This document shows positions 17,589 to 27,050 of a DNA stretch of 64,000 nt, piece after piece (within the stretch, counting starts at the first letter, position 1; each line of letters begins with the position of its first letter). This DNA comes from Cyanobacteria bacterium FACHB-DQ100 (GTDB lineage Bacteria; Cyanobacteriota; Cyanobacteriia; Leptolyngbyales; Leptolyngbyaceae): NCBI GenBank assembly GCA_014695195.1, contig JACJNW010000028.1:1136994-1200993 (forward strand). The letters are read 5' to 3'. Under the pieces are notes generated by a model. That model was given only the letters and a program-made list of their open reading frames with translations, made no database searches and was not told the DNA's origin. Made by a program: the position numbers and the translations under genes.

Positions 17589-18950
17589 CTAAACCTTCGT
17601 TGCTCGATTCGCTGTGTTCCGCTCGACTTCCCGTACTTTCTTGCCCCGCCAAAGTAATCGGAGCGGCGTACCCTGGAAGCCTAAAGATTCACGGAATTTA
17701 CGATCGATATAACGGCGGTAGTTGTCGTTAAACAGATGGGGATCATTGACGAATAGCGCGATCGTCGGAGGTGCACTGCTTACCTGAGTTCCGTAGTAGA
17801 TCTTGCCCTGTCGTCCTTGTCTTGTGGTCGGTGGCGTGTGCCAAGACAGCGCATCTTCTAGCACTTCATTGATTACAGCCGTTGAAACTCGGCGCTTGTG
17901 TTGTTCGGCGGCACGATCGACGAGTTCAAAAATCTTTTCGACGCGCTGACCCGTTTTGGCACTGATAAAAATGCTTTCTGCCCACTCGACAAAATGCAAG
18001 CGATCGCGGATTTGACGCTCATATTCATAAATGGTGTGCGCGTCTTTTTCGACTGCATCCCATTTGTTAATAATCACCACACAGCCGCGCCCTTCATCGT
18101 CAATTCGTCCGGCTAACTTTTGGTCTTGCTCGGTTACGCCGTCTAGGGCATCGATAACAAGGAGCACCACATCAGAACGATCGATCGCTTTAAACGCTCG
18201 ATTGATTCCAAAAAATTCGGGGCCGTACTCTACGTTCTTTTTCTTACGAATCCCGGCAGTATCAATCAAGCGATAGGTTTTATCGTTGCGCTCAACTACC
18301 ATGTCGATCGCGTCTCTCGTCGTTCCTGAGATGGGACTGACGATCGAGCGATTTTCGCCGACAAACGCATTAAGTAAGCTCGACTTACCCACATTCGGGC
18401 GACCTGCGATCGCGACTTTAGTTTCAGGATTTTCTTCGATTTCAAGGGTGGTGGGTAAGTGTTCGACAACCTGATCGAGTAAGTCCCCTGTACCGCTTCC
18501 GTGAATGCTGGAAACCGGATACGGCTCACCCAGCCCTAATTCCCAGAATTCTGCGGCTTGGATAATGCCTTGATCTACCGATTCACACTTATTGACCGCC
18601 AGCACAACCGGAACAGGCTGCTGACGCAGCCATTGAGCAATTTCCTCGTCGGCTTGAGTTAATCCCGCCTGTCCATCCACAACAAAAATCGCCGAGGACG
18701 ATTCTGACAAAGCCGCCATTGCTTGTTCTCGAATCAGGGGTAAAAATTCGGTGTCATCATCAAACACCAGTCCGCCCGTATCAACAACTTGGAATTCTCG
18801 ATCGCGCCAAAACGCTCGTTTGTAGGTGCGATCGCGGGTCACACCGGGTTCATCGAACACGATGGCATCCTGCACCTGAGCAAGACGGTTCACAAGCGTA
18901 GACTTGCCCACATTCGGGCGACCAATAATGGCAACGATCGGCAATGACAT
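17589..18950 (-). CDS. der: Ribosome-assembly GTPase Der (EngA)
   Basis: A 453-residue protein with two tandem GTPase domains. The first has [12 protein letters not shown] (residues 9-20), the DTGG switch motif and NKCE. The second has [12 protein letters not shown] at about 183, DTAG and NKWD. A C-terminal KH-like domain completes the family architecture. Der acts in late 50S subunit assembly. Its stop is 3 bp from the EcfT-like start, indicating an operon. The start at 18950 ([15 protein letters not shown]) fits the family. Confidence 0.95.
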   Translation of the reverse strand: MSLPIVAIIGRPNVGKSTLVNRLAQVQDAIVFDEPGVTRDRTYKRAFWRDREFQVVDTGGLVFDDDTEFLPLIREQAMAALSESSSAIFVVDGQAGLTQADEEIAQWLRQQPVPVVLAVNKCESVDQGIIQAAEFWELGLGEPYPVSSIHGSGTGDLLDQVVEHLPTTLEIEENPETKVAIAGRPNVGKSSLLNAFVGENRSIVSPISGTTRDAIDMVVERNDKTYRLIDTAGIRKKKNVEYGPEFFGINRAFKAIDRSDVVLLVIDALDGVTEQDQKLAGRIDDEGRGCVVIINKWDAVEKDAHTIYEYERQIRDRLHFVEWAESIFISAKTGQRVEKIFELVDRAAEQHKRRVSTAVINEVLEDALSWHTPPTTRQGRQGKIYYGTQVSSAPPTIALFVNDPHLFNDNYRRYIDRKFRESLGFQGTPLRLLWRGKKVREVERNTANRATKV

Positions 18951-19007
18951 ATTTTTGAGAGACAGGGATTGACTTAAGCCAGCACATCATTGTAACGCAA
19001 TCTCTCC

Positions 19008-19772
19008 TTAGTCAGCTTGCGTCAAGATTTCGTAGCCTGTGGAGGTTACGGCGATCGTATGTTCACATTGGGCGGAGAGTTTGCGATCTTTTGTTAAGGC
19101 TGTCCATTGGTCGGGCATGACTTCGACTTCCCAGGTGCCTTCGTTGATCATCGGTTCGATCGTAAATACCATTCCAGGACGCAACTTTTTCCCGGTACCG
19201 CGTTTGCCATAGTGCGGAATTTGGGGAGCCGTGTGGAAAATATGGCTAATTCCATGCCCCACAAAGTCTTGCACGACTGAAAAGCCTTGAGATTCGGCGT
19301 ATTCTTGAATCGCTGCGCCAATATCCCCAATTCTTGCACCGGGTTTTACCGCATCCATGCCTAGCTGTCGGCATTTGTCAGTCACTTCGACCAAACGCTT
19401 TGCTAACGGTGATGGTTCTCCGACGAAATACATTTTTGAGGTGTCGCCATGATAGCCATCGACGATCAGCGTCACATCAATATTGATAATGTCTCCATTT
19501 TTCAGCACTTGCTTGGCGTTGGGAATGCCGTGACATACGACCTCATTAACGCTAGTGCAGATGGACTTGGGGAAGCCGTTGTAGCCAAGAGGAGCACTTT
19601 TGGCTCCGTGGGCTTGTGTCCAGCGTTCGGCTTCGTCGTTGAGTTCTAATGTAGAGACACCGGGTTTGACGAAGGACTCTAAGTGATTCAATAGCTGCGC
19701 TGCAAGCTTTCCGGCTCGGCGCATTTTTTCGATTTCGCGACTCGAAAGGAGGGTGATAACTTCTTGTTCCAT
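19008..19772 (-). CDS. map: Methionine aminopeptidase, type I
   Basis: A 254-residue M24-family peptidase that removes initiator Met. Metal ligands are visible in NIDVTLIVDGYHGDTSKMY (the two Asp), GHGISHIFH (His), FTIEPMI (Glu) and SAQCEHTIAV (Glu). It lacks the N-terminal SH3-binding or zinc-finger extensions of some type Ic enzymes, so it is the simple bacterial form. It lies 57 bp upstream of der in the same orientation. Confidence 0.94.
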   Translation of the reverse strand: MEQEVITLLSSREIEKMRRAGKLAAQLLNHLESFVKPGVSTLELNDEAERWTQAHGAKSAPLGYNGFPKSICTSVNEVVCHGIPNAKQVLKNGDIINIDVTLIVDGYHGDTSKMYFVGEPSPLAKRLVEVTDKCRQLGMDAVKPGARIGDIGAAIQEYAESQGFSVVQDFVGHGISHIFHTAPQIPHYGKRGTGKKLRPGMVFTIEPMINEGTWEVEVMPDQWTALTKDRKLSAQCEHTIAVTSTGYEILTQAD

Positions 19773-19836
19773 ACCAACATTTTAGCGAGAACTGTTCTGA
19801 GCTTTGAGCTAGAGCGATTCGATTTTAAACGGTTTT

Positions 19837-20244
19837 CTATTGAACTGAACGATCGCCATTGATCCAGTGCAGCAAATCGGGTGTGAGGTCTTGCCGCGAT
19901 CGCGTTTGAGAGTTTATACAAACATGGCGGGTGAGCGCTTTTGCTATCGTTTGCTCCTGAAACAAACGGTAAGAAATTTCAAATTCACTCGGTTTTAATA
20001 AGTTTGGAGTGAGCGCGATCGTAATTTCATCGCCACAAAACATCGGCTTAAAAAAATCGACTTCAGCGTGAACAATTGGAACCGCAATGGTTTGACCCGA
20101 AAAAAACGATCGCAGATTAATTCCACTTGCGGTCAAAGAGGCTTCATACGCTTCGTGGCAGAAGTTCAAAACGTTTGCAAAATACACCACTCCTGCTGCA
20201 TCGGTGTCGGAAAAGCGAATCGATCGAGAATAAGTAAATTGCAT
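19837..20244 (-). CDS. Hotdog-fold DHNA-CoA thioesterase-like protein
   Basis: A 135-residue hotdog-fold thioesterase of the 4-hydroxybenzoyl-CoA thioesterase type. The conserved SDTDAAGVVYFANVLNFCHE (Asp14 region) includes the catalytic Asp. It resembles Synechocystis Slr0204, the 1,4-dihydroxy-2-naphthoyl-CoA hydrolase of phylloquinone synthesis. The assignment to that pathway rests on remembered family resemblance, and a general acyl-CoA thioesterase is the alternative. Its ATG overlaps the stop of the DUF815 gene by one base (TGATG), indicating translational coupling. Confidence 0.78.
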   Translation of the reverse strand: MQFTYSRSIRFSDTDAAGVVYFANVLNFCHEAYEASLTASGINLRSFFSGQTIAVPIVHAEVDFFKPMFCGDEITIALTPNLLKPSEFEISYRLFQEQTIAKALTRHVCINSQTRSRQDLTPDLLHWINGDRSVQ

Positions 20245-21500
20245 CAGGAAATCATCAGTTCAGCTTTAAGAAAGTCGATAAATTGACGGGCAGTTCTGCC
20301 CGATCGTCCATTATGCCGAGTTGCCCACTGCAACGATCTGAATTCTAGATCTTCAGTGCTCAATTCAATCTGAGCTTGGCTTGCTAAATGATGAACAATT
20401 TTCAGATAAGTGGTTTGATCCGCAGGCTCAAACGTCAGGGTTAAACCGAAGCGATCGCTAAACGATAGCTTCTCCTGCACCGTATCCCAATGATGCACTT
20501 CGTCGGCATCTTTTGGACGGGGACGATCGTCAAAGAATTCTCGAATTAGGTGCCGTCGATTTGAAGTGGCGTAAACTACCACGTTTTGAGGTCGAGCGGT
20601 GAGATTCCCTTCTAATACCACTTTCAGTGCTTTATAAGCATCGTCATCTTCTTCAAAAGATAAATCATCCACGAAAATGACAAATTTCTGGGAGAGATCC
20701 CGCAAGCGTTCTACGATCGTCGGTAACGCTTTCAATTCGGATTTTGGCACTTCGATCAGGCGGAGATTCTCATAGTTACCGAGCAGCGATTTCACGAGCG
20801 ACGATTTTCCTGAACCACGACTGCCATATAGCAAAATGTGCAGCGCAGGCAATCCAGCCAGCAGAAATTCGGTGTTTCGCAGCAAAGTATCGCGCTGAGT
20901 TTCATAACCGACTAAGGCATCGACTTGAATTGGATCGGGATTAGCGATCGCATTCAATTGCCCATCTTGCCAACGAAATGCACGGTACTCAGCAAAAACT
21001 CCTGTCCCAAAGCGGCGATAAAACTCGATTAATTCTGGAAGCGCGTTCGACCAATCTTGTAGCGATTCAAGCTGTTTCTGAATTTGTCTAATTTGCGTTT
21101 GTCTTAAGCTGCTTTCTGTATCAGGAATGTAATCAACCCAAGGTGCAGTCTTGTGTTTCATTAATTGATAAAACTGCTGACTACCGCATTCATAAAACCG
21201 TTGCAGAATTCTTAAATCGTGCTTTGCTGCTTCCATCAGTTCTTTGAGAATTTCGCCGCGACGAAGCTGGTATGTCAGCGGATTTTCTGAAGCTAAAATC
21301 CGATTCAGCAAATAGTCGCGCCATCCTTGGTTCCGTTTTGCCAATTCTGAAAACCATTCACTGTAGCTCGCCGCTGCAATCTCTGGACGATCGAGCGCGC
21401 TCAAAGCGGTGCGAAATGCTAATAACACCGGATCATCTAACAAATCCCGGTAGATTAACAGCGACAGACATTTCTCAGGTAACGATCGTACTTTTACCAT
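20244..21500 (-). CDS. DUF815-family AAA+ ATPase
   Basis: A 418-residue P-loop ATPase. The N-terminal 190 residues are helical. A Walker A motif GSRGSGKSSLVKSLL lies near residue 225-240 and a Walker B FVIFVDDLSFEEDD near 275-288. Sensor-1-like YATSNRRHLIREFF and SDRFGLTLTFEPAD follow. This matches DUF815 ATPases, whose role is unknown. It lies between the degenerate site-2 protease (4-bp gap) and the thioesterase (1-bp overlap), so all three form one translation unit. Confidence 0.85.
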   Translation of the reverse strand: MVKVRSLPEKCLSLLIYRDLLDDPVLLAFRTALSALDRPEIAAASYSEWFSELAKRNQGWRDYLLNRILASENPLTYQLRRGEILKELMEAAKHDLRILQRFYECGSQQFYQLMKHKTAPWVDYIPDTESSLRQTQIRQIQKQLESLQDWSNALPELIEFYRRFGTGVFAEYRAFRWQDGQLNAIANPDPIQVDALVGYETQRDTLLRNTEFLLAGLPALHILLYGSRGSGKSSLVKSLLGNYENLRLIEVPKSELKALPTIVERLRDLSQKFVIFVDDLSFEEDDDAYKALKVVLEGNLTARPQNVVVYATSNRRHLIREFFDDRPRPKDADEVHHWDTVQEKLSFSDRFGLTLTFEPADQTTYLKIVHHLASQAQIELSTEDLEFRSLQWATRHNGRSGRTARQFIDFLKAELMIS

Positions 21501-21504
21501 TCAA

Positions 21505-22989
21505 CTACATCCCCAACACAGTCGTTAAAAATTTCGGCGCAGGTAACACCAATAGAATCAAAATCACCAACGCCATCAACCCCACCGCATTGCGAAAACC
21601 ATCGACTTCAATCACATCATTCAGCGTCGGTTCATTCAACGCAGGCAGCAAAAACAATAACACTGTCCACAGCAACAAATGTGGATATACAATCGCAAAC
21701 CCTAATAGCAAGAATCGAGAAATGCGTCCGATCCTGGCTCCGACCCGTCGCCCAAACACAGCATGAATCATCCGTCCGCCATCTAACTGACCGATCGGCA
21801 TTAAATTAAACGCAGTAAACAATATCCCAACCCAACCCGCGATCGCCACCGGATGCAGCCGCAGTGCTGCATAGGGAGTTAAATCACGCCCGATCGCCAA
21901 CTTGCTAAACACCGCAAGCACGATCGAAACTCTCGGATCAAGCGCTTGGAACTGAAAGAGTCCGCCCTGACTCGGTAGCGGCACAACCCCCGACTGCACC
22001 AATCCCCAAGCGAATAACGGAATACTCACGCTCAACCCCAAAAACGCACCCACCAGCCCAATGTCAAACAGCGCCTTACGATGTGGAATTGGAGACTTTA
22101 ACTGCGTAAATGCCCCGATCGTTCCCAGGGGAAAAAACGGCAGTGGAATAATCGGAATAAAATACGGCAGCGTAATTGCAATGTGAAATTTACGAGCGGT
22201 GACAAATTGCCCAATACTTCGTGCTGCAAAAAAGATCAAAACCGGAATCGAATAAGGCAATCCATTTTCTAAAAGCGCCGCGATCGTCGGAACCCGTCCC
22301 ACAATTTGCAGCCCCGCCCACGTGGTTGTAAATACCGTCAAAAGCATCAGCGCGATCGCAAATCCAGGACGAATCAGCGGACTCGAATTCTTTGACTCAA
22401 CGCTTGCCGCTGGATTAATCACCAGTTCAAAAAACGGCTCTCCCGGATAATACTCCTGAAAAATCACATGAAAGCGATCTCCGAACTGTGCCTCAACATT
22501 CTGCCGCACCGTTTGATAAGCGACTTCCGGTGAGGTACGTAACTGCCCCCGACAAACCACGCCCTGCGGATGATATTCCAAGTGCCGTAGATAAAACACC
22601 GACCAAGGAAAGCACGTTTGTAAACTGGTTTCTTCGGCGGGATTGAGCGGACGCAAGCTTGCTAGATTCGGCGGTTGTAGCTCAGATGCAGGCTTGGGAG
22701 GTGCAGAGGGCGCAGTATCCAGCGCTGCCCAGCGCTGATCCTGCCCGGATCGCGCAATTCGCCCCCGCTGAATCAGATACAAATACAGCACCAAACAGCC
22801 CGCAAACAGCACGATCGTATATGGCATCGGCATCGCTTGCCCCCGAAACGCGATCGTCCACACCACCATGACAAACACAGGCAGCATCGCCACCAACCAC
22901 AGTGCCCAAACCGGTGTGCGCGTCAGGCTGGCAACCCATTGGGTAATAAACAGGTAAGTGAGCAATCCGAGAAGCAAAAGCCAAATCAT
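21505..22989 (-). CDS. EGY-type site-2 protease relative lacking HExxH
   Basis: A 494-residue polytopic membrane protein of the M50/EGY family. I chose the ATG at 22989 because the frame upstream to 23304 is an unconserved 105-residue stretch overlapping the divergent gene. Features are two to three N-terminal membrane segments (1-70), a soluble domain (about 75-215), then a membrane core. At the place where active enzymes read HEIGH, this protein has RSIGQ (residues 257-261), followed by the expected GTIGAFTQLKSPIPHRKALFDI. The second motif survives as PIGQLDGGR near 395-403. Loss of both zinc His and the catalytic Glu makes it a likely pseudoprotease, comparable to plant EGY3. It starts an apparent operon with the DUF815 and thioesterase genes. 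Confidence 0.85.
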   Translation of the reverse strand: MIWLLLLGLLTYLFITQWVASLTRTPVWALWLVAMLPVFVMVVWTIAFRGQAMPMPYTIVLFAGCLVLYLYLIQRGRIARSGQDQRWAALDTAPSAPPKPASELQPPNLASLRPLNPAEETSLQTCFPWSVFYLRHLEYHPQGVVCRGQLRTSPEVAYQTVRQNVEAQFGDRFHVIFQEYYPGEPFFELVINPAASVESKNSSPLIRPGFAIALMLLTVFTTTWAGLQIVGRVPTIAALLENGLPYSIPVLIFFAARSIGQFVTARKFHIAITLPYFIPIIPLPFFPLGTIGAFTQLKSPIPHRKALFDIGLVGAFLGLSVSIPLFAWGLVQSGVVPLPSQGGLFQFQALDPRVSIVLAVFSKLAIGRDLTPYAALRLHPVAIAGWVGILFTAFNLMPIGQLDGGRMIHAVFGRRVGARIGRISRFLLLGFAIVYPHLLLWTVLLFLLPALNEPTLNDVIEVDGFRNAVGLMALVILILLVLPAPKFLTTVLGM

Positions 22990-23092
22990 GACCAAAGGAT
23001 GAGACAGGGGGCATAGATGGAAATCACGCGATCTGGCACAATCAACGATGGCAGACTTGCCATATTCTTTAGTTTGACCGATCGAGAAGCTT

Positions 23093-23842
23093 GTGCCACC
23101 AGAATCTCCGATTCCTTTAACGCCACAGTCCCGCACTCCGAAACAGCCGCGTCTAGTGTTTTCAGCGGAAACTTTTCCAGAATCTAGCGTCACGCCAGTT
23201 TTCGCGTTTCCGCCGAATCGGGATACGCTCGGTGGTACCGCGTACCTCATTGTAAGAAAAGATGGAAATTTATTGATCGATTGTCCGGCTTGGGATGAAA
23301 ACACGCGATCGTTTCTCGATGCTCAGGGCGGAGTTAGCAAATTAGTCATCACGCATCGCGGCGGGATGGGAAAGGTGCGTGAGATCCAAGAAGTGTTTGG
23401 CTGTGAGGTGATTGTGCAGGAGCAAGAGGCGTATTTGCTGCCCAATATGGCGGTGAGTTCGTTTCGAGAGAGCTTGTCGCTCGCTTCGCTTGCTCACGGG
23501 GATATGTCGGAGATGCAAGTGATCTGGACTCCGGGACATTCTCCAGGATCAGCTTGTGTGTATTACGCTGCCTTGGGTGGGATTTTATTCTCCGGTCGCC
23601 ATTTGCTCCCGAATGCGCAAGGCGATCCCGTTCCGCTCAGAACGGCGAAAACATTTCACTGGAACCGCCAGATTCGTCATGTCCGGAAGCTTTTAGAAAT
23701 GTTCAATTCAGAGACATTGCACTTTATTTGTCCCGGTGCGAGTTCTGGGCTGCTGCGGGGGAAGTTTGCGATCGAGCAAGCTTACTCCAGATTGGCAAAA
23801 CTCGATCTTGAAGCCTGTCTGATTCAGGCTGCAACCTTTTGA
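23093..23842 (+). CDS. MBL-fold protein with degenerate metal motif
   Basis: A 249-residue protein with the metallo-beta-lactamase fold order: GGTAYLIV (47-54), LLIDCPAW (60-67), VITHRGGMG (85-93), TPGHSPGSACVYY (146-158), LFSGRHLL and a C-terminal CPGASSG. In active MBL enzymes the third segment is HxHxDH. Here it is H88-R-G-G-M-G93, so only one His is kept, while the GHSPGS His remains. A binuclear zinc site is therefore unlikely. The gene starts with GTG at 23093, divergently 103 bp from the EGY-like gene. I recall related cyanobacterial proteins with this HRGG variant, but cannot verify that. Confidence 0.8.
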   Translation: MPPESPIPLTPQSRTPKQPRLVFSAETFPESSVTPVFAFPPNRDTLGGTAYLIVRKDGNLLIDCPAWDENTRSFLDAQGGVSKLVITHRGGMGKVREIQEVFGCEVIVQEQEAYLLPNMAVSSFRESLSLASLAHGDMSEMQVIWTPGHSPGSACVYYAALGGILFSGRHLLPNAQGDPVPLRTAKTFHWNRQIRHVRKLLEMFNSETLHFICPGASSGLLRGKFAIEQAYSRLAKLDLEACLIQAATF

Positions 23843-23918
23843 ATCGTTTTTACAGAAGGCTTAAGCACGATTTTCGATTTCGCGATCGTAGCAATTAATC
23901 GCGTTGCTACTCAATGAA

Positions 23919-24015
23919 GACCCTCATCCCCTCGCCCCTTCTCCCCAAGGAAGAAGGGGAACTGGACTTCTGGCTTCCTCTCCCACAGGAGAGGGGTGGG
24001 GGCGGATCAGGGGTC
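23919..24015. repeat. REP-like intergenic palindromic element
   Basis: About 97 bp bounded by related inverted ends (GACCCTCATCCCC at the left, CGGATCAGGGGTC at the right) and containing internal hairpins (CCTTCTCCCC/GAAGGGG and CCTCTCCC/GGAGAGG). This style of C/G-rich palindromic repeat is common between cyanobacterial genes. Together with the remaining flanks it fills the 261 bp between the convergent MBL and phoX genes. Confidence 0.65.
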
Positions 24016-24103
24016 TTATGTTTAGGCTTATCCACTGAAATAGTTGAAGCGGATGTCAATCCTGCAAAGTATGACCAAGCTTCTGCAAGACTATTCTGCA
24101 AGA

Positions 24104-26353
24104 CTAGGTGGATGTAATGTTCTGGCGATCGCTCCTCGTCACTACCACGACACAAGGCTTGGGTACAGCGTTTGCTTTTTTATCGGGGAAGTTAGAACCG
24201 ATCGGAACTTGGCGCGATTGGGTGAAGTCTTTGCCGTCTGTCGTTTTCATGGCAAATTTGCGGGTTTCGGACTTCATATTTTGACGAATGCCGTTGCTTT
24301 CTCCGGGGTGCTGAACAGCGAGAAAGAGGGATTGACGATCGCGGCTCAAAAACGGGCCAGTTAATTCAGCTTCCATCGGAGCCATTGCAAACAGATAAGC
24401 ATTGCCAGCATTTGCGCCCGATGTGGGCACAAACCATAAGCTATTGTTGCCGAACAGTCCGCGTAAGTTGGATTGGCTGGTTGGGACTCCATTTTTATCA
24501 ATCCGCCTTGGAACCGCTTTGTTTAACTTGTCTGAAGACATATCGGTAACAATCCAAATATGACCATCCGGATCAATCAGTAAGTTATCAGGATTTGAGA
24601 AGCCTGCACCACCCGCAGTCGGTTCGCCGCCCATTGCTAACATTGTCCACCGGAAAGACAGTGCAGCAGGGTCATTGTTGTCTTCAATTAAGTGCATGAC
24701 AAACCCGTGTTCATAAGGGGTTTCGCCTTTCGGGCCTTTAAACACACGCTTATCTGCACCACCATCTCGACTATCTGACGATCCAGAAGTAAAAGAAATG
24801 TACAGAGAGCCATCTGGAGCAATCTCGGTGTCTTCGGGTCGAGCCGTACAGGTGGCACCACACGCATTTGCAGCATAGTGAGCATCGATCAAAATAGCAC
24901 CTTGTTTTTCTGTCGGATTGCCTTCATAGAGATCGCCTAGCGTTTTGAATCGCCGCTTGTACTGGTCGATCGCACCTCTACTGCGAATACTAATAAATCC
25001 ACCTTCTGGGCGTTTTGGGAGATTGATCATACCTCCAACGATCGTGGCTGGATCTTCAGGATTAACCGCAGTATCAGGTTTAAGTGCAATCCAGCGTCCT
25101 GTACCATCTTCGTTGAACTTCGCAGCATAAAGCATTCCATCGGCTAATAAGCGGGAATTTGCTTTATCTTTCGGATCATTCACTGAATCACGACTGACAA
25201 ACTTATAGATATGTCCACTGCGTCGATCGCACCCGGAATAAAACGCTAAGGGTTTTCCCGCCTCAACTCTCACCCCGACTGCCTCATGGCGATAGCGACC
25301 GAGCCAAGTATGCTTAGTTCCATAGTCGTTCGGGTTAGCTGGATCAACTTCAACAATCCAGCCGTATTTGTTACCAGACAATCCAAAAACATTACCTTGT
25401 CCAGAAACATCCTCATCGTTAATCCTGAACGTCACGCGATCGGGCGGAAACGATGTGCCATCAGCATAAACTGGCTCAGGAACTTGAATGTGAATGTTTT
25501 CTTCCGCACTCAAAACAGTTCCCCACGGCGTTGTACCGCCCGCACAGTTACCAAATGTCCCGATGATCCGATCGCCCAGTTTATCAATGTACCCTGTTCC
25601 CGTTTTCTTCTGAAACACAGCTTTTGCTGCGCCAGTACAGCTAAGGTAACGTTTATCTTCTAAGCCTGAGATTCCGGTGATGCGTCGATCGACGTTTGAG
25701 AAGGTTCGCTCCCACTTGCCGTCTGGAGTCTTACGAATCGAAATGACACCCATGCCCTGATCAATCAACGCTTCTTTGCAAATAGTTGCAATCTGAGCTT
25801 TGAGCGCACTTTTTTCGGGTAGAGCAAGGGCGTTGAGTGCTTTTTTCTTTTTGAGTTCTTGCTCAACTGCGGCGATCGGGAGCGCTTTGCCCAACACTTT
25901 TGAGTAAGATTGCAACCACGGAATCGCGCTAATGTACTCAAAGTTAATTGTCAAAAAGCCTTCATTCGGAGCTGTCTCGACAAAGGATAAGTAATCATTG
26001 TTGTAGCCAAACCGGGAATCACCAATTCGATCGCCCCAAGCCCCAATCACCTGATAAGAGAATCCTTCTGGAATAACCAAATCATCCACAATCTCAAACG
26101 CAGTCACAGCTTTAACATTAGTTAGCAGTGACATCGGACTTTGAATTGGCTTAAAGCTGAGATTCGTCAAAGTCCCGCTTGTTTCTGTCGATTGAAACGG
26201 CATCGAAAACTTTTGACTATTTTTCACCAAGCTACCGATCGCAGTTGTGCCAGCCGCAGCACCCAGAAGTAGAAGAAGATTCCGACGTTTCATCGGCATA
26301 GAGGGATGTCCCCAGTAGGTTTTCGCCTCAGTCTTAGCAGAAAACTTAGTCAT
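24104..26353 (-). CDS. phoX: PhoX-type alkaline phosphatase (Tat-exported)
   Basis: A 749-residue protein of the DUF839/PhoX family, a calcium- and iron-dependent phosphatase that releases phosphate from organic esters outside the cytoplasm. The N-terminus has a twin-arginine signal with KRRNLLLLLGAAAG at about residues 22-35. Beta-propeller features typical of PhoX are visible: FVETAPNEGFLTINFEY, GTFGNCAGGTTPWGTVLSAEEN, and KYGWIVEVDPANP followed by RHEAV. Near the C-terminus, SNPDNLLIDPDGHIWI adds a further match. Length is typical. It probably belongs to the phosphate-starvation response. Only a single CTTAACC half-site lies just before the start, which is not enough to claim a Pho box. 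Confidence 0.9.
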   Translation of the reverse strand: MTKFSAKTEAKTYWGHPSMPMKRRNLLLLLGAAAGTTAIGSLVKNSQKFSMPFQSTETSGTLTNLSFKPIQSPMSLLTNVKAVTAFEIVDDLVIPEGFSYQVIGAWGDRIGDSRFGYNNDYLSFVETAPNEGFLTINFEYISAIPWLQSYSKVLGKALPIAAVEQELKKKKALNALALPEKSALKAQIATICKEALIDQGMGVISIRKTPDGKWERTFSNVDRRITGISGLEDKRYLSCTGAAKAVFQKKTGTGYIDKLGDRIIGTFGNCAGGTTPWGTVLSAEENIHIQVPEPVYADGTSFPPDRVTFRINDEDVSGQGNVFGLSGNKYGWIVEVDPANPNDYGTKHTWLGRYRHEAVGVRVEAGKPLAFYSGCDRRSGHIYKFVSRDSVNDPKDKANSRLLADGMLYAAKFNEDGTGRWIALKPDTAVNPEDPATIVGGMINLPKRPEGGFISIRSRGAIDQYKRRFKTLGDLYEGNPTEKQGAILIDAHYAANACGATCTARPEDTEIAPDGSLYISFTSGSSDSRDGGADKRVFKGPKGETPYEHGFVMHLIEDNNDPAALSFRWTMLAMGGEPTAGGAGFSNPDNLLIDPDGHIWIVTDMSSDKLNKAVPRRIDKNGVPTSQSNLRGLFGNNSLWFVPTSGANAGNAYLFAMAPMEAELTGPFLSRDRQSLFLAVQHPGESNGIRQNMKSETRKFAMKTTDGKDFTQSRQVPIGSNFPDKKANAVPKPCVVVVTRSDRQNITST

Positions 26354-26522
26354 TCAGGGTTAAGGCTGGGTAAAAGATAGCTCGTCTTACCCACTAGACT
26401 CTAACCCACTAGAAAAGGTAGCAGACTCTTCAGAAACTAAAATTAGTAGTAGACAAGAGACATCAAAGACAGCGAATCGCACTACAATCGAAGTAAATGC
26501 GCTTCAAATTAAGGAATCTACA

Positions 26523-27029
26523 GTGCCTCCTATTCTTAACGACTCCCTCAAAGCTGAACTAGAGCAAACCCGCGACCGTTTACTGAACGAGCAAGACGAA
26601 ATTGTTCAAGCGGTTAGTAAGCAAGCTGAGGCAGAAATCGATCGCTTGCTCGGTTATATTAACTCACTTTTAGGAGACAGCCAGTCCAGCGCTTCACGGA
26701 GCAGTCAGACCGTACCGGCATCCCAGCCCGAAGCGTCGAACTCCAAACCTAAAGCAACATCTGCTAAATCTGATCAATCAGCCTTCGACGCAACAGCACT
26801 CAAGGCAAAGTTCAAAGGAGCCAAACCAATGGACGCGATCGTGCAGGTTCTTGCAGATGAGAAGCATCCGCTGTCGATCGACGATCTCATTAATCAGCTT
26901 TATGATGCGTTTGATCAAGCTGATATCTCAAAAGCAAGAAGAAGTGTTGCAATCACCACTAAACACGCAGAGCGGCGCGGTTTAGTTCGGAAGATCCAAG
27001 ACAATCCGCCGCAATTTCAAGCGCCCTAA
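26523..27029 (+). CDS. Conserved hypothetical protein with C-terminal helical domain
   Basis: A 168-residue protein starting with GTG at 26523. Residues 1-45 are a charged helix. Residues 46-90 are a Ser/Gln/Pro-rich linker of low complexity. Residues 92-160 form a compact helical domain (LKAKFKGAKPMDAIVQVLAD, then ISKARRSVAITTKHAERRGL) that looks like a winged-helix or HARE-HTH-type fold. I cannot name the family with certainty. It is divergent from phoX with about 170 bp between them, and convergent with the hydrolase gene. Confidence 0.65.
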   Translation: MPPILNDSLKAELEQTRDRLLNEQDEIVQAVSKQAEAEIDRLLGYINSLLGDSQSSASRSSQTVPASQPEASNSKPKATSAKSDQSAFDATALKAKFKGAKPMDAIVQVLADEKHPLSIDDLINQLYDAFDQADISKARRSVAITTKHAERRGLVRKIQDNPPQFQAP

Positions 27030-27050
27030 ATGAGTATCGCGATCGCAGGA

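Noticed and set aside
22990..23304. 105-residue N-terminal extension of the site-2 protease frame
   Set aside because: It has no membrane or family character, overlaps the start of the divergent MBL gene, and the ATG at 22989 gives a natural membrane-protein N-terminus.
26354..26400. Possible Pho box before phoX
   Set aside because: Only one CTTAACC half-site is visible. The direct-repeat spacing needed for a PhoB box is absent.
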